From positions 6,481,862-6,545,861 of the forward strand of contig OX442436.1 of assembly GCA_949361645.1 (NCBI GenBank): 64,000 nucleotides of DNA, read 5' to 3'. The notes beneath the pieces were generated by a model that was not told where the DNA came from, searched no databases, and worked only from the letters and a program-made list of their open reading frames with translations. Each line of letters opens with the position of its first letter. Position 1 is the stretch's first letter. The stretch is from Spongilla lacustris (taxonomy: Eukaryota > Porifera > Demospongiae > Spongillida > Spongillidae). The translations under genes were made by a program, and so were the position numbers. Positions 38,101 through 45,627 of this stretch are shown here, piece by piece.

Positions 38101-39321
38101 CAGGTGTACCTGGGACTACAGCTGTCCAAACTATCTGAGATCCAAGGTAAGTGCCCACAGCTATGACAGAGATGTTGTACTGAACCCCAACTTGAAGGTT
38201 GGTTAGGACATAAGAGGTAGAAGTGGTTGAATCACCACGTGTACTTGGGAATCCATTAGCCACATAGTAGATATCATATCTGCTCACTGGACCACCTGAG
38301 GTTGGTGCAGTCCAAGAGACACTGACAGATGTGGGACCAGACTGCACAGCCATGACACCAGTGGGTGGGCCAGGAGGAGCTGTATAGAGGTACATGTCTA
38401 TAGGTACAAGACACTCTTCATAGGCAGTACTTACCTGGTACATTGAGGGATGAGGTAGTGGATCTTGGATTGAGAGTAAACCCTGTAGCTCCACACACTG
38501 GTGAGCAGGTAGTGGTGACACTGCATGTGTACATCCCAGGTGATCTCCCAGTCACAGTCAGGGTGTTGTTGTAAGTAGATGTTGGTCTATCTGTCAATAC
38601 CTGAGAGGAAGTATAGTTACCACCATTGGCTAGACTTCCATTAAAGGTCCACTGCACAGTTGTAGGAGGAGAACTAGTGCTGTTGCAGGTCAACTGGAAC
38701 ACTGGTGGATCAACATTTGTAGGTGTCAACAGCTGAAACTGGACACCTCTTGTGATGTTAGGACCATCTGTGGGAGAGTCAACACTTCCATAACACATGT
38801 GATGTACTTTCCTCTCTACTTACAAGTGGCTGCTACAGAGAGAGCATAGCTAGTAGGGGCTGATGTAGATAGGCTTACTGATGCTGCTAGTGTGAGATCA
38901 CTGTACATTCCAACACAGAGTGTGATGGTGGTATTGGTACAACATTGGGCTCCATGCAGGAATATAATGGGAGACCCACGATACAGTGACCCATTTAGTT
39001 GACCATAACCTCCAGGAGTGGTTATAGGGAGTGCTGCTGGGTACAGGACTCCATTTGGTGCGTACCACAGTCCTCCTGCTATACCCTGGCACACCAGAGG
39101 GTACCGGCCTCCAATCCCTACTGCTATGTTTGCTCTCTGTAGAACTACTGAGAGGGTCACCAGACTGTTGTTGGCAACCATCATACCATTCCAGGTGATC
39201 CCAACAGTCTGACCTGCATAATCATATTCATACATCATCATCTCTATGAACACACCTTCTCACCTCTCACAGGTAGCCATGATGTCATCAGTATGATGAA
39301 TACACACAAGATGGTGGACAT
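5746..39321 (-). CDS. Gene A: giant receptor protein tyrosine phosphatase with 36 Ig-like exons, 3 FN3, TM, D1 and D2
   Basis: A single-pass receptor that would bind ligand or neighbouring cells through its Ig/FN3 ectodomain and dephosphorylate phosphotyrosine in the cytoplasm. I assembled 58 coding exons with GT-AG borders. The start ATG (39319-39321) opens a signal peptide and the stop TAA is at 5746-5748. Summed exon length is 14,858 nt; without the frameshifted Ig exon 21659-21972 it is 14,544 nt, exactly 4,848 codons including the stop. Exon phases agree across every junction, which strongly supports the model. D1 is catalytically complete and D2 is degenerate. A paralogue (gene B) lies upstream in the same orientation. 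Transcript support and exact use of each Ig exon cannot be judged from sequence alone. Confidence 0.88.
6530..7570. repeat. 21-bp minisatellite (CCCCTCCCTTACATGGCACAC) in a gene A intron
   Basis: About 49 copies with occasional 20-bp and CTGGC-containing variants lie within intron 6325-8114, between the D2 exons. Because 21 is divisible by three and no stop occurs, several frames stay open for over 350 codons; these are not genes. A C run (7591-7611) follows. Confidence 0.95.
8573..8785. repeat. 40-bp tandem repeat in a D2 intron of gene A
   Basis: About five copies of a unit containing CACAGGGACAC and CACATGTAGACATACTGCC, within intron 8546-8848. Confidence 0.9.
9003..15753 (-). CDS. Gene A PTP domain D1 (active type)
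   Basis: Exons 15666-15753 (S-K-N-R-F-K-D-I-Y-P), 15317-15393 (S-D-Y-I-N-A-S-Y-I), 15225-15261 and 15076-15173 (A-A-Q-G-P, F-W-R-M-I-W-E), 10207-10332 (K-C-E-P-Y-F), 9207-9509 (W-P-D-H-G-V-P and H-C-S-A-G-V-G-R-T-G) and 9003-9131 (D-Q-Y-V-F-L-H-D-A-L, then the D1-D2 linker). The general-acid Asp, catalytic Cys, P-loop Arg and the V-Q-T-E-D-Q-Y stretch are all present, so phosphatase activity is expected. Two introns are tiny: 15174-15224 (51 bp) interrupts Q-G-P, and 8949-9002 (54 bp) follows this domain. Confidence 0.88.
9540..10195. repeat. 44-bp G-rich minisatellite in a D1 intron of gene A
   Basis: About 15 copies of a unit built on CTCAAGTGGGAGTGGTCATG and GGAGGGTGAGGTGGGAGGGG. It fills almost all of intron 9510-10206. 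The G-rich strand is the template-opposite (plus) strand, with runs of 3-4 G that could form quadruplexes. Confidence 0.92.
10550..11496 (+). mobile_element. TIR element carrying a decayed retroelement fragment
   Basis: The ends CCCACAGGAAAAATGTGCATCGAATCA and, inverted, CCCACAGGGAATAAACACGTG form terminal inverted repeats. The left ~125 bp matches a short foldback family also seen at 28885-29033 and about 46335-46480. Inside, 10676-11179 and out-of-frame sequence to about 11290 encode a C-D-G-C-G ... H-A-L-E ... R-H-N-E-V-R-D zinc-finger-like motif, then R-G-V-W-Q-P-Q, V-R-V-K-D-T-D-A and M-R-A-R-L-S-F-A-I-L-R-A. This is the C-terminal region of a retroelement reverse transcriptase polyprotein. 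Frameshifts show it is dead. It lies in the gene A intron 10333-15075. Confidence 0.6.
11500..11672. repeat. 46-bp tandem repeat
   Basis: About 3.8 copies of AAGGAAGGAGAAGAGCTGGG followed by ATGGGTAGGGGTATGATGG, starting directly at the right end of the TIR element. It may have arisen at the insertion boundary. Confidence 0.9.
12455..13085 (+). mobile_element. Non-autonomous TIR element, copy 1 (5-bp target duplication)
   Basis: Ends CATAGGCGGCGGA ... TCCGCCGCCTATG form a 13-bp TIR, flanked by ATCTT on both sides (12450-12454, 13086-13090). It has no transposase ORF. A second, inverted copy lies at 31415-32243 with its own 5-bp duplication, which confirms the boundaries. It sits in gene A intron 10333-15075. 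Confidence 0.85.
14158..14408. mobile_element. Foldback element (inverted arms 14158-14240 and 14324-14408)
   Basis: Both arms contain GAGAAAGTTGGTGGTATATA and GGATTTGAAGGCAATAG in opposite orientation and can pair over about 80 bp. A related, smaller copy with the AGAAAGTTGG...TACCACCAACCTTCTCATAA pattern lies at about 62405-62530. Confidence 0.75.
14412..14889 (+). pseudogene. Retroelement reverse-transcriptase-region fragment
   Basis: ORF 14449-14889 encodes L-G-W-A-C-I-P-L-V-V-E-T-Y-G, then W-G-T-E-A-I-Q-A-L-S-R-L-A and L-A-L-V-R-A-N-S-R-A-I-L-S-R, a pattern common at the C-terminus of animal retroelement polyproteins. It has no start context or upstream domains and follows a T run (14410-14425). 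It lies on the opposite strand to gene A, inside its intron. Confidence 0.55.
15809..16384 (-). CDS. Gene A juxtamembrane exons
   Basis: Exon 16164-16384 encodes the basic start (S-R-K-R-G-K-P-M-I-T) and a Ser/Thr-rich linker. Exon 15809-15906 encodes K-P-I-S-I-T-S-F-R-D-H-V then G-F-E-Q-E-F-K, equivalent to the helix before PTP D1 ('H-P-P-I-P-I ... F-x-x-E-Y' in LAR-like receptors). The donor of the first exon sits at one edge of a 53-bp tandem array that repeats it. Confidence 0.8.
15971..16183. repeat. 53-bp array duplicating a gene A 5' splice site (4 copies)
   Basis: Copies step by exactly 53 bp (CCT of the junction at 16004, 16057, 16110, 16163). On the minus strand each contains GCCATTACTACTACAG then gtggg or gtgga, identical to the 3' end of juxtamembrane exon 16164-16384 plus its donor. 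The farthest upstream copy is continuous with the exon; the others are decoys in the intron. Confidence 0.9.
16451..16535 (-). CDS. Gene A transmembrane exon
   Basis: An 85-nt exon encoding G-I-A-T-G-V-I-V-G-V-I-F-I-A-V-L, then V-G-A-V-V-G-V-L-V-I, a hydrophobic span of about 23 residues. The stop-transfer basic residues (R-S-R-K-R-G-K) are rebuilt across the next junction (CG|G). It enters in phase 1 and leaves in phase 2. Confidence 0.88.
16557..17410. repeat. 15/19-bp minisatellite (GAAGGTAGAGCATAT) next to the TM exon
   Basis: Roughly 50 copies in two lengths: 15 bp, and 19 bp with an extra GAAG. It begins about 20 bp from the acceptor of the TM exon and fills much of intron 16536-17770. 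It lacks stops in several frames, so it yields long false ORFs. Confidence 0.95.
17771..18513 (-). CDS. Gene A two membrane-proximal FN3 domains
   Basis: The first FN3 is split over exons 18304-18513 and 18155-18241 (S-V-I-S-W-S-P-P; Q-T-C-I-S-A-V-N). The second is one exon, 17771-18088 (N-V-S-W-S-P-L; V-I-T-Y-G-P-P; S-Y-S-V-S-V-S-G). The splits keep phase 1, with AGA and GTC codons rebuilt across junctions. The domains lead directly into the transmembrane exon. Confidence 0.82.
18574..19267 (-). CDS. Gene A membrane-proximal Ig pair (B0-A0)
   Basis: Exons 18920-19267 and 18574-18858 encode diverged B- and A-type Ig domains (G-W-Y-Y-C; Y-S-L-T-C / Y-N-C). They are less similar to the array units, as expected for terminal members of a tandem series. 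Confidence 0.8.
19325..21604 (-). CDS. Gene A tandem A/B Ig pairs (B3-A3-B2-A2-B1-A1)
   Basis: Exons 21266-21604, 20890-21204, 20497-20835, 20109-20435, 19713-20054 and 19325-19651. These are three near-identical B-A pairs with introns alternating 61 bp within a pair and 54 bp between pairs. Length differences are whole codons. Identity is high enough that unequal exchange or gene conversion is likely recent. Confidence 0.88.
21659..24038 (-). CDS. Gene A Ig block (B5-A5-D1-C1-B4-A4), last exon frameshifted
   Basis: Exons 23700-24038 (B), 23318-23638 (A), 22947-23264 (D), 22422-22709 (C), 22034-22372 (B), 21659-21972 (A4). The first five are intact. A4 is 314 nt: one base is missing near 21669-21674 compared with its neighbour A3 (CAATGATTTCATC against CAATGATATTCATC), so its last few codons shift and the donor falls in phase 0 rather than 1. 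Including it would disrupt everything downstream; skipping it preserves the frame. Confidence 0.8.
22808..22943. repeat. 34-bp array duplicating the 5' splice site of Ig exon D1 (4 copies)
   Basis: The unit ACCTTGGATACATAACATGATGAGGCTACCTCAT reads on the minus strand as TATCCAAG|gtatgaggtagcc, the same as the exon 22947-23264 end and donor. The array abuts the true donor and runs into the intron. Confidence 0.92.
24093..27007 (-). CDS. Gene A Ig block (B7-A7-D2-C2-B6-A6)
   Basis: Exons 26669-27007 (B), 26287-26607 (A), 25905-26222 (D), 24870-25157 (C), 24481-24819 (B), 24093-24419 (A), all phase 1-1. Types D and C are the counterparts of F and E. Exon D2 ends TATCCAAG|gtatgag, the motif multiplied in the 34-bp array in the adjoining intron. 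The A-D-C-B series is repeated in the next block. Confidence 0.85.
25256..25904. repeat. 34-bp array duplicating the 5' splice site of Ig exon D2 (about 19 copies)
   Basis: The same 34-bp unit as at 22808-22943, expanded to about 19 copies in the paralogous intron next to exon 25905-26222. Copies are nearly identical; rare variants are ACCTGGGATAC, CATAATATG and GGACACATAAC. Confidence 0.95.
27064..34785 (-). CDS. Gene A Ig block, copy 2 (B8-A8-H1-G1-F1-E1), split by an insertion
   Basis: Exons 34447-34785 (B), 34056-34385 (A), 33689-34003 (H), 27771-28079 (G), 27400-27711 (F), 27064-27348 (E). They match copy 1 exon for exon. The H-G intron is 5,609 bp here (28080-33688) against 51 bp in copy 1, because a stack of transposable elements landed in it. 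All exons remain divisible by three with intact Cys pairs, so the insertion appears tolerated. Confidence 0.85.
28462..29604. mobile_element. Non-autonomous hAT-like element with 8-bp target duplication
   Basis: Termini CAGTGCCAGGTTAACC and, inverted, CAGTGCCGGATTAACC. Both sides are flanked by GGAAAAGC (28454-28461, 29605-29612), the 8-bp duplication expected of hAT transposition. A smaller foldback MITE (28885-29033) is nested inside. There is no transposase ORF. Confidence 0.85.
28885..29033. mobile_element. Nested foldback MITE
   Basis: Arms built around GAATCA...GATTTTATAAAGGATT and the inverted TGATTCCAAAATGATTCCACG. It matches the ends of the element at 10550-11496 and the one near 46335-46480. 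Confidence 0.65.
29896..30704. mobile_element. TIR element with CAGTGGCGGATTCAGGA / CAAGGGCGGATCCAGC ends
   Basis: Terminal inverted repeats of about 16 bp with two mismatches, flanked by ACAGT on each side (29891-29895, 30705-30709). It contains a 41-bp C run (30446-30486) and no coding sequence. Confidence 0.7.
31415..32243 (-). mobile_element. Non-autonomous TIR element, copy 2 (inverted, 5-bp duplication CATGG)
   Basis: The reverse complement of the element at 12455-13085, with TIR CATAGGCGGCGGA / TCCGCCACCTATG and CATGG on both sides (31410-31414, 32244-32248). It is about 200 bp longer than copy 1, partly because C runs expanded (38 bp at 31452-31489 and about 30 bp near 32166-32194). 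Confidence 0.85.
32563..33568. mobile_element. Degenerate hAT-like fragments
   Basis: A CAGGGGCGTACGCAGG-type left end (32563) has no matching right end. Another left end, CAGGAGCGGATCCAGGG (32848), pairs with TCCTAAATCCGCCCCTG (33552-33568) but shows no clear target duplication. Both contain long C runs. Confidence 0.5.
34842..36977 (-). CDS. Gene A Ig block, copy 1 (B9-A9-H2-G2-F2-E2)
   Basis: Six single-exon Ig domains: 36663-36977 (B), 36284-36601 (A), 35917-36231 (H), 35557-35865 (G), 35186-35497 (F), 34842-35129 (E). All are phase 1-1. Type A carries V-M-W-L-K-N and G-Q-Y-S-C, type B carries L-N-L-T-C and G-V-Y-N-C, and many N-x-T/S sequons suggest glycosylation. Exon B9 is 24 nt shorter than other B exons, losing eight residues around the I-S-S-G-V-G-R strand. 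The same order recurs in the next block with very high identity. Confidence 0.85.
37026..38021 (-). CDS. Gene A exons 5-7: three Ig-like domains (types I, F, E)
   Basis: Exons 37728-38021, 37369-37671 and 37026-37316 each encode one Ig domain bounded by phase-1 introns, with paired Cys (Y-T-L-T-C / G-Q-Y-S-C; V-N-L-T-C / G-N-Y-T-C; Y-T-L-Y-C / G-Q-Y-I-C). The last two are diverged founders or relatives of the F-E pair repeated downstream. Confidence 0.8.
38110..38767 (-). CDS. Gene A exons 3-4: Ig domain then FN3 domain
   Basis: Exon 38435-38767 encodes an Ig domain (F-Q-L-T-C ... V-Q-W-T-F ... G-M-Y-T-C) with two extra Cys (C-S-P-V-C). Exon 38110-38379 encodes a single-exon FN3 domain starting A-P-P-G-P-P-T-G-V, with the core S-V-S-W-T-A-P, Y-D-I-Y-Y and Y-N-I-S-V. 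It is separated from the two membrane-proximal FN3 domains by 34 Ig exons, an unusual Ig-FN3-Ig order compared with LAR-type RPTPs. Confidence 0.8.
38824..39213 (-). CDS. Gene A exon 2: N-terminal Cys-containing, probably diverged Ig-like domain
   Basis: A 390-nt phase 1-1 exon of about 130 residues. It has an L-V-C-Q-G-I region, the L-W-Y-A-P-N-G motif, a C-C pair and a T-L-C-V-G motif near the C-terminal third. The W-Y-x-P-N-G motif resembles membrane-distal Ig-like domains of sponge-type receptors, but the second half lacks the usual D-x-G-x-Y-x-C. It has no close relative among the other exons of the gene. Confidence 0.65.
39264..39321 (-). CDS. Gene A exon 1: signal peptide
   Basis: The ATG at 39321 starts M-S-T-I-L-C-V-F-I-I-L-M-T-S-W-L, a short n-region then a hydrophobic core, ending P-V-R-G at a phase-1 donor (AGAG|gtgaga). 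Joining to the acceptor at 39213 gives ...PVRG-QTVGITW, a plausible signal-peptidase region. No upstream in-frame exon is needed. The 5'UTR and promoter are not identifiable. Confidence 0.8.
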
Positions 39322-40037
39322 GACACTGGAGTAAAAGAAGGGGTGGGGGAAATGGGGTAGGAAAGATTATCACTGGGACATCATCAAATAGCTGGTTTAC
39401 AGTGTCATAATGGTTACACTCCACAACACCACACATCATGCACACCAGCTTACATTATGGTACACAACATAACCTTGCCCTTGAGGATGCATATTTTGTC
39501 GTTAGTATATTGATGTGCAATACATGCATGTTCCTTATAGTATCAGTGGCATGTATGCTACAGTTGTAGCCCCACCCCTCGCATTGTTACTATTATTGTA
39601 AGTGGTTAAGTAATTATAGCAAAACGCTCATAAATCTATATATTAAAAGGCCTCTGTTATCGAAATTATGCAAGACTAAGTCGGAAGAGAGCAAAGCTGC
39701 CGGAACCCCGAGCCAGAACTAACCGCTGAGCGATAAAAACCGAGCCAGAACTAATCGCTGAGCGATACCACCAGAACCTCGAGCCAGAACTACATGTAAC
39801 CGCTGAGCGATACCACCAGAACCCCGAGCCTAAACCAGAGATGATATCTAACTTTAAAGAGGCACTGCATGGTACAACAAAAATTCAGCGGCCATGAAGA
39901 GTGCAGAGCATCAGGACGATTCCATCGCTTCTCCTACACTAGGCATGCATCACTGACACGCGTGCATGTAGTCTTAAAAGGCCGGCTCCAAGAATACATT
40001 TTGTGCAACAGAAACATTTGAGGAATACATCAGTGAT
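39322..40037. promoter_or_regulatory. Upstream region of gene A, with a 45-bp tandem repeat
   Basis: This is the interval between the gene A start codon and the 4.1-kb element, so it should contain the promoter and 5'UTR, but no TATA box or initiator could be assigned. Positions 39700-39835 hold three to four units of GAGCCAGAACTA...CGCTGAGCGATACCACCAGAAC. Each contains the near-palindrome ATCGCTGAGCGAT or a variant of it. Confidence 0.35.
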
Positions 40038-43000
40038 CAGTGGCGTAGGAACTGTAGCGGCCGTAGCGGCCATGGCCGCTACACTTTTCCGTTGGTCTTT
40101 TATTTATTTATTTATTTATTTTTTAATTTACGATTCCCACGTATTAAAGTGCTCAAGTAACATGCGGTCTAGTCCCGCGTATATCTTATACATGTACATG
40201 TATATGGGACAGTCTCCGCGAAAACTGCCCTTCGCATATATATATAAAATGTTATATAAATGCTTCTCGTTTGAATCGCTATATCTTCCGAACGGTTAAC
40301 GCTATCAACATCCTATTTTCAACACTTTATACCACACCATTTCTCTATGGTAGAGTTCTTTTTGGGATCTTGCAATTGCTCCTTGCCAGTATTGCAACGT
40401 TCGATACCCCACTGGGTTCAAATCCACCATAACTTTCTGTAGGAGTAATCAAATCGCTTCAAATTCGGTTTGTAATTAGAGAGGTCATATACCTATCGAT
40501 TTGTCCTGTTCGTTAATTATTATGCCATCCGTTACGGAGATACAGTTGAACAAACTACGTGCACGTTTTCCCGCTTGATTCGCGCCAATGTAATAATCCC
40601 CGCCTCCCCATACATTGAGCGGAGCGTAATTTGCCCAAATCATTGGCGCGAAACGAGCGCGAAAATGTGCACGTAGTTTGTTCAACTATATCTCCGTAAC
40701 GGATTGCATAAAAATTAGCGAACAGAACAAATAGATAGATATAGGACCTCTCCACCTACAAACTGAATTTGAAGCGATTTGATTACTTCTACAGAAAGTT
40801 ATGGCGGGTTTGAACCCGGTGGGGTATCGAACGTTGCAATACTGGCAAGGAGCAAGTGCAAGACCCCAAAATGTATTTTACCATAGCGAAATGGTGTGGT
40901 ATGAAGTGTTGAAAATAGGATGTTGATAGCTTTAACCGTTCGGAAGATATAACGATTCAAAAGACTGTCCCATATATATATACACGAAAATGGCCCTTCG
41001 TTTATAAGTATAAAATAATATAAAATTGCTATGTATTTGAATCGTAATAACTTCCGAACGGTTAAGGCTATCAACTTTCTATTGTCAACACTTCATACCA
41101 CACCATTTCTCTACGGTAAAATACATTTTGGGGTCTTGCACTTGCTCCGTGCCAGAATTGCAACGTCCGATACCCCACCGGGTTCAAACCCAACATAACT
41201 TTCTGTAGGAGTTATGAAATCGCTTCAAATTCGGTTTGTAGGTGGAGAGGTCCTATACCTATCGATTTGTTCTGTTCGTTGATTTTTATGCCATCCATTA
41301 CGGAGATACAGTTGAACAAACTACGTACCCATTTTCGCGCTCGATTCGCGCAAATTACGTTCCGCTCAATGTATGGGGAGGCGGGGATTATAACATTGGC
41401 GCGAATCAAGCGGGAAAACGTGCACGTAGTTTGTTCAACTGTATCTCAGTAACGGATGGCATAAAAATTAACGAACAGAACAAATCGATAGGTATAGGAC
41501 CTCTACACCTACAAACCAAATTTGAAGCGATTTCATAACTCCTACAGAAATTTATGTTGAGTTTGAACCCGGTGGGGTATCTGACGTTGCAATTTTGGCA
41601 CGGAGCAAGTGCAAGACCCCAAAATGTATTCTACCGTAGAGAAACGGTGTGGTATGAAGTGTTGAAAATAGGAAGTTGATAGCCTTAATCATTCGGAAGT
41701 TATTACGATTCAAATGCAAAGCAATTTTATATGATTTTATACTTATAAACGAAGGGCCATTTTCGTGGAAACTGTCCCAATTATAATTATAATATATATG
41801 GGACAGTATCCGCGAAAATTTCGTACGTTTTATATCATTATAAGATAATAGTGTTATAACGTTTGAATCGCTATATCTTCCGAACGGTAAACATTATTGA
41901 CATCCTATTTTCAACACTTTATACTACACCATTTCTCTATGACAAAATACATTTTGGAGTCTTGCACTTGCTCCTTGTCAGCATTGCAACGTTCGATACC
42001 CCACCGGGTTCAAACCCGCCATAACTTTCGATAGGAGCAATCAAATCGCTTCAAATTCGGTTTGTAGGTAGAGAGGTCCTATACCTATCGATTTGTTCTG
42101 TTCGTTAATTTTTATATCATCCGTTATGGAGATACAGTTGAACAAACTACGTGCATTCTTTCCCGCTTGATTCGCGCCAATGATTTGGGCAAATCGCTTC
42201 TCGCTCAATGTATGGGGAGGCGGTGGTTATATCATTGGCGCGAATCAAGCGGGAAAACGCACACGTAGTTTGCTCAACTGTATCTCTGTAACGGATGGCA
42301 TAAAAATTAACGAACAGAACAAGTAGATAGGTATAGGACCTCTCTACCTACAAACCGAATTTGAAGCGATTTGATTGCTCCTATCGAAAGTTATGGTGGC
42401 TTTGAACCCGGTGGGGTATCGAACGTTGCAATGCTGGTACGGAGCAACTGCAAGACTCCAAAATGTATTTTGTCATAGAGAAATGGTGTAGTATGAAGTG
42501 CTGAAAATAGAATGTCAATAACGCTTAACGTTCGGAAGATATAGTGATTCAAACGTTATTACACTATTGTTTTATAATGTTATAAAACGTACGAAAGTTT
42601 CGCGGATACTGTCCCATATATATATATGGGAAAGTTTACGAGAAAAGGGACCTAGCGTGTATTATAAAAAAGTATAATAAAAATGCATTACGTTTGATTT
42701 GCTATAACTTCCGAACAGTTAACGCTATCAACTTCCTATTTTCAACACTTCATACTGCACCATTTCTCTATGGTAAAATACATTTTGGAGTCTTGCACTT
42801 GCTCCGTGTCAGTATTGCAACGTTCGATACCCCACTGGGTTCAAACCCGCCATAACTTTCGGTAGGAGTAATCAATTCGCTTCAAATTCGGTTTGTAGGT
42901 AGAGAGGTCCTATACCTATCGATTTGTTCTGTTCGTTAATTTTTATGCCATCCATTACGGAGTTACAGTTGAACAAACTACGTGCACGTTTTCCCGCTTA

Positions 43001-44152
43001 ATTCGCGCCAATGTTATATCCCCGCCTCCCCATACATTGAGCGGAACGTAATTTGCCCATATCATTGGCGCGAATCGAGCGCGAAACTGGGCACGTAGTT
43101 TGTTCAACTGTATCTCCGTAATGGATGGCATAAAAATCAACGAACAGAACAAATCGATAGGTATAGGACCTCTCTACCTACAAACCGAATTTGAAGCGAA
43201 TTGATTACTCCTACCGAAAGTTATGGCGGGTTTGAACCCAGTGGGGTATCGAACGTTGCAATACTGACACGGAGCAAGTGCAAGACTCCAAAATGTATTC
43301 TACCATAGAGAAATGGTGCAGTATGAAGTGTTGAAAATAGGAAGTTGATGGCGTTAACTGTTCGGAAGTTATAGCAAATCAAACGTAATGCATTTTTATT
43401 ATACTTTTTTATAATACACGCTAGGTAAACTTTCCCATATACATGTAAGAGTACAAGTATATACATTTTTGCAATCGAACCAGGGACTATAGCTATTGAA
43501 AAGCTGCTATTGCGCTATCAAATCGACGTGCGTTTTACAGCTGCCGTGTTAAATAGCGGCATTGTGCGAATTGTGTTCAGGCTCAGCTACCGAAATTGCA
43601 GCTTACTTGCCGCTATAATAAATATTAATCCTCATTATACAAAAAATTAATTATTTTTAATAAAAATACACAACCACACACAATACAAACAATTACACAC
43701 AAAGTTCATCCACCTGCAGCACAAGGTGGGAGTAGGAACGACATTAACTGCCAGCGGTATATTTACAACCATCTTATACAGACTCAGATTGACTGAAATA
43801 GGGAATTAATTTATAAAAGGTTTCAATCGCAGAGCCGCGAAGCTAATTTTGGATCATTTCTGTCAGCCAAATGAAATTAAAATATAGCACTTTGATCACA
43901 TAATTGCATTCAAGCCTACACTACAGTTTAGTAATGAAAAGTATCAAATTTCGTATGGCTTTTGAACATTAAAATCGCACGAATTGCAAAGCTTCTGGGG
44001 CCCCCGATGGGGGAGCTTACAGCGCTCCCCCATACCCCCTGGCTGGGCGGGAGGGGGCCATGCCCCCTCCCGTACCCACCCCCTCTGTGCCCCTCCCATT
44101 TCTGTTACGTAATCCAAGCCGCTACACTTTATAAGCCCTTCCTACGCCTCTG
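40038..44152. mobile_element. 4.1-kb non-autonomous TIR element with 5-bp target duplication
   Basis: Ends CAGTGGCGTAGGAA and, inverted, CAGAGGCGTAGGAA. Flanks are GTGAT on both sides (40033-40037, 44153-44157). Near the left end is a GTAGCGGCC motif with GGCCGCTACAC; the right end has AAGCCGCTACAC. No transposase ORF is visible, and most of the interior is four palindromic units. hAT clades with 5-6 bp duplications are known, but the superfamily is not certain. Confidence 0.7.
40204..43445. repeat. Four tandem ~0.8-kb palindromes
   Basis: Units at about 40204-40971, 40981-41779, 41796-42623 and 42624-43445. Each begins GGGACAGT-like, contains CTTCCGAACGGTTAA, GGGTTCAAACCC, CTATCGATTTG and GAACAAACTACGT, reaches a centre near the CCCCGCCTCCCCATACATTGAG motif, and then runs back as its reverse complement. 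A fifth, rearranged copy lies at 45880-46820. Each arm carries a GTTCAAACC motif resembling a Pol III B box. No protein is encoded. Confidence 0.85.
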
Positions 44153-45627
44153 GTGATAGAACTGACGAGAAGAATGCTGAGGAGAAACCAAGTTATTGAA
44201 ACCAGGTTATTTAAGGTGCGCACGTGCATGCCTATGACATATGCAATTTAGAAATAACAATAACAATAAGAAGGGATCCACCTGGAAAGGATTGCAGTCA
44301 CATGATTTGCCCACACCAAGTGTTTTAAAAGCTTGATGTTAAAAGAGGAGACGGGAGGCAATGGTTCCATTTTCAACTCCGATCCCCCAAGCACCCTAGA
44401 CAGAATACATGTAGTGGAAAAGTCTTGTAAGCAACCAGGAGGTGATTGAATACACAAGAGCTAGCTATAGCCTATAGGTGATGATTGTCCATTGATATCG
44501 ATGCACCGGAGATAAAGCTGAATCTTCAGTTTGAATTGCATCATTCATTCAATACTATACTTTGCAAGAGAGGTGGTGGTTGTAAGGGAAGCCATAGCCA
44601 GAGGAGCATAGAGATGCGGCAGGTGAGTGCTGGGCCCAATCCTTCTCAGCTGGCTGCCCGCCGGGCAACATCGCTGTGCATGCCGAAAAACTACGAACAT
44701 CTTGATCAATAAGCTGAAGAGAAGTATTAGCAGGTGAAGGAGTGTCACGGCAGGCCGGAACTACCGTTGTTCACATGTACCGTATCAATCCGTTTGCCCC
44801 TCCCCCCCCCCCCCCCCCCCCCCATCCAATTGTAATATTAATCAAAGCAAAGTACGTAACTTTTACTAACTCGACCATTAGCTTGTTCTTTCCAGTACAT
44901 GTACCTGTTCCGCCTGTTGTTTCATGGTATTTTTATCACTATGGCTCGCGCGTATTCATACCCGCGTATTCATGAGTCGAGTCATGACTGGAAAAGTGGA
45001 AATCCATATAATTCTCAAAACTATACACATCAAACAATGTAAATAGTAAACGTGCAAAACACCTGGGACGGAACCCCAGACCCCAATGGAGAACAGCAGC
45101 CCATCACCATACGTATACTGCATGATCGATGTGCAGGCCGACAAAACAAGAAGCGTTATTGCAGCCTAGGGTACCGACCGATCCAAGTCTTTCCAGCTGC
45201 AGGAGCTAGGTGTCTGGCCTCACGGGTCTCAGACCAGCTTGAATCCTGGAAACATTAATTTCAAAACTTTTCATCAATACTGACAACCAAAATTCACAAA
45301 AAGAGATCAAACGTGTCGAATACCACAGTTCGTGGTGTTACTTAAAACGTAAAGACAAGTACGTGTATAAAGCGGCATTCCAGTTGAGGGGGGAGATCCC
45401 TGAGTCTACGTACTAGTCGGGCGAACCCTACTACCCGGTAGTAGGGTGACAAGCCTATACCAAGATTTGTGCTGCTGCAATGGGGATTGCAGTCCAATCG
45501 GATTGCAGCGTTCAAGTGAGTTCATTATCACGGTCCCAATTAGTGGCTGATGTAAGTAAGATAATTATGGGTTTCTTAGTAGCAGCTGAAGAAGTTGGGC
45601 TACGAAGCAAAAACAGCTTGATGTAGC

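Noticed and set aside
40485..43466. ORFs of 60-98 codons in the palindromic units
   Set aside because: Similar ORFs occur on both strands because the units are inverted repeats; none has a domain or conserved frame.
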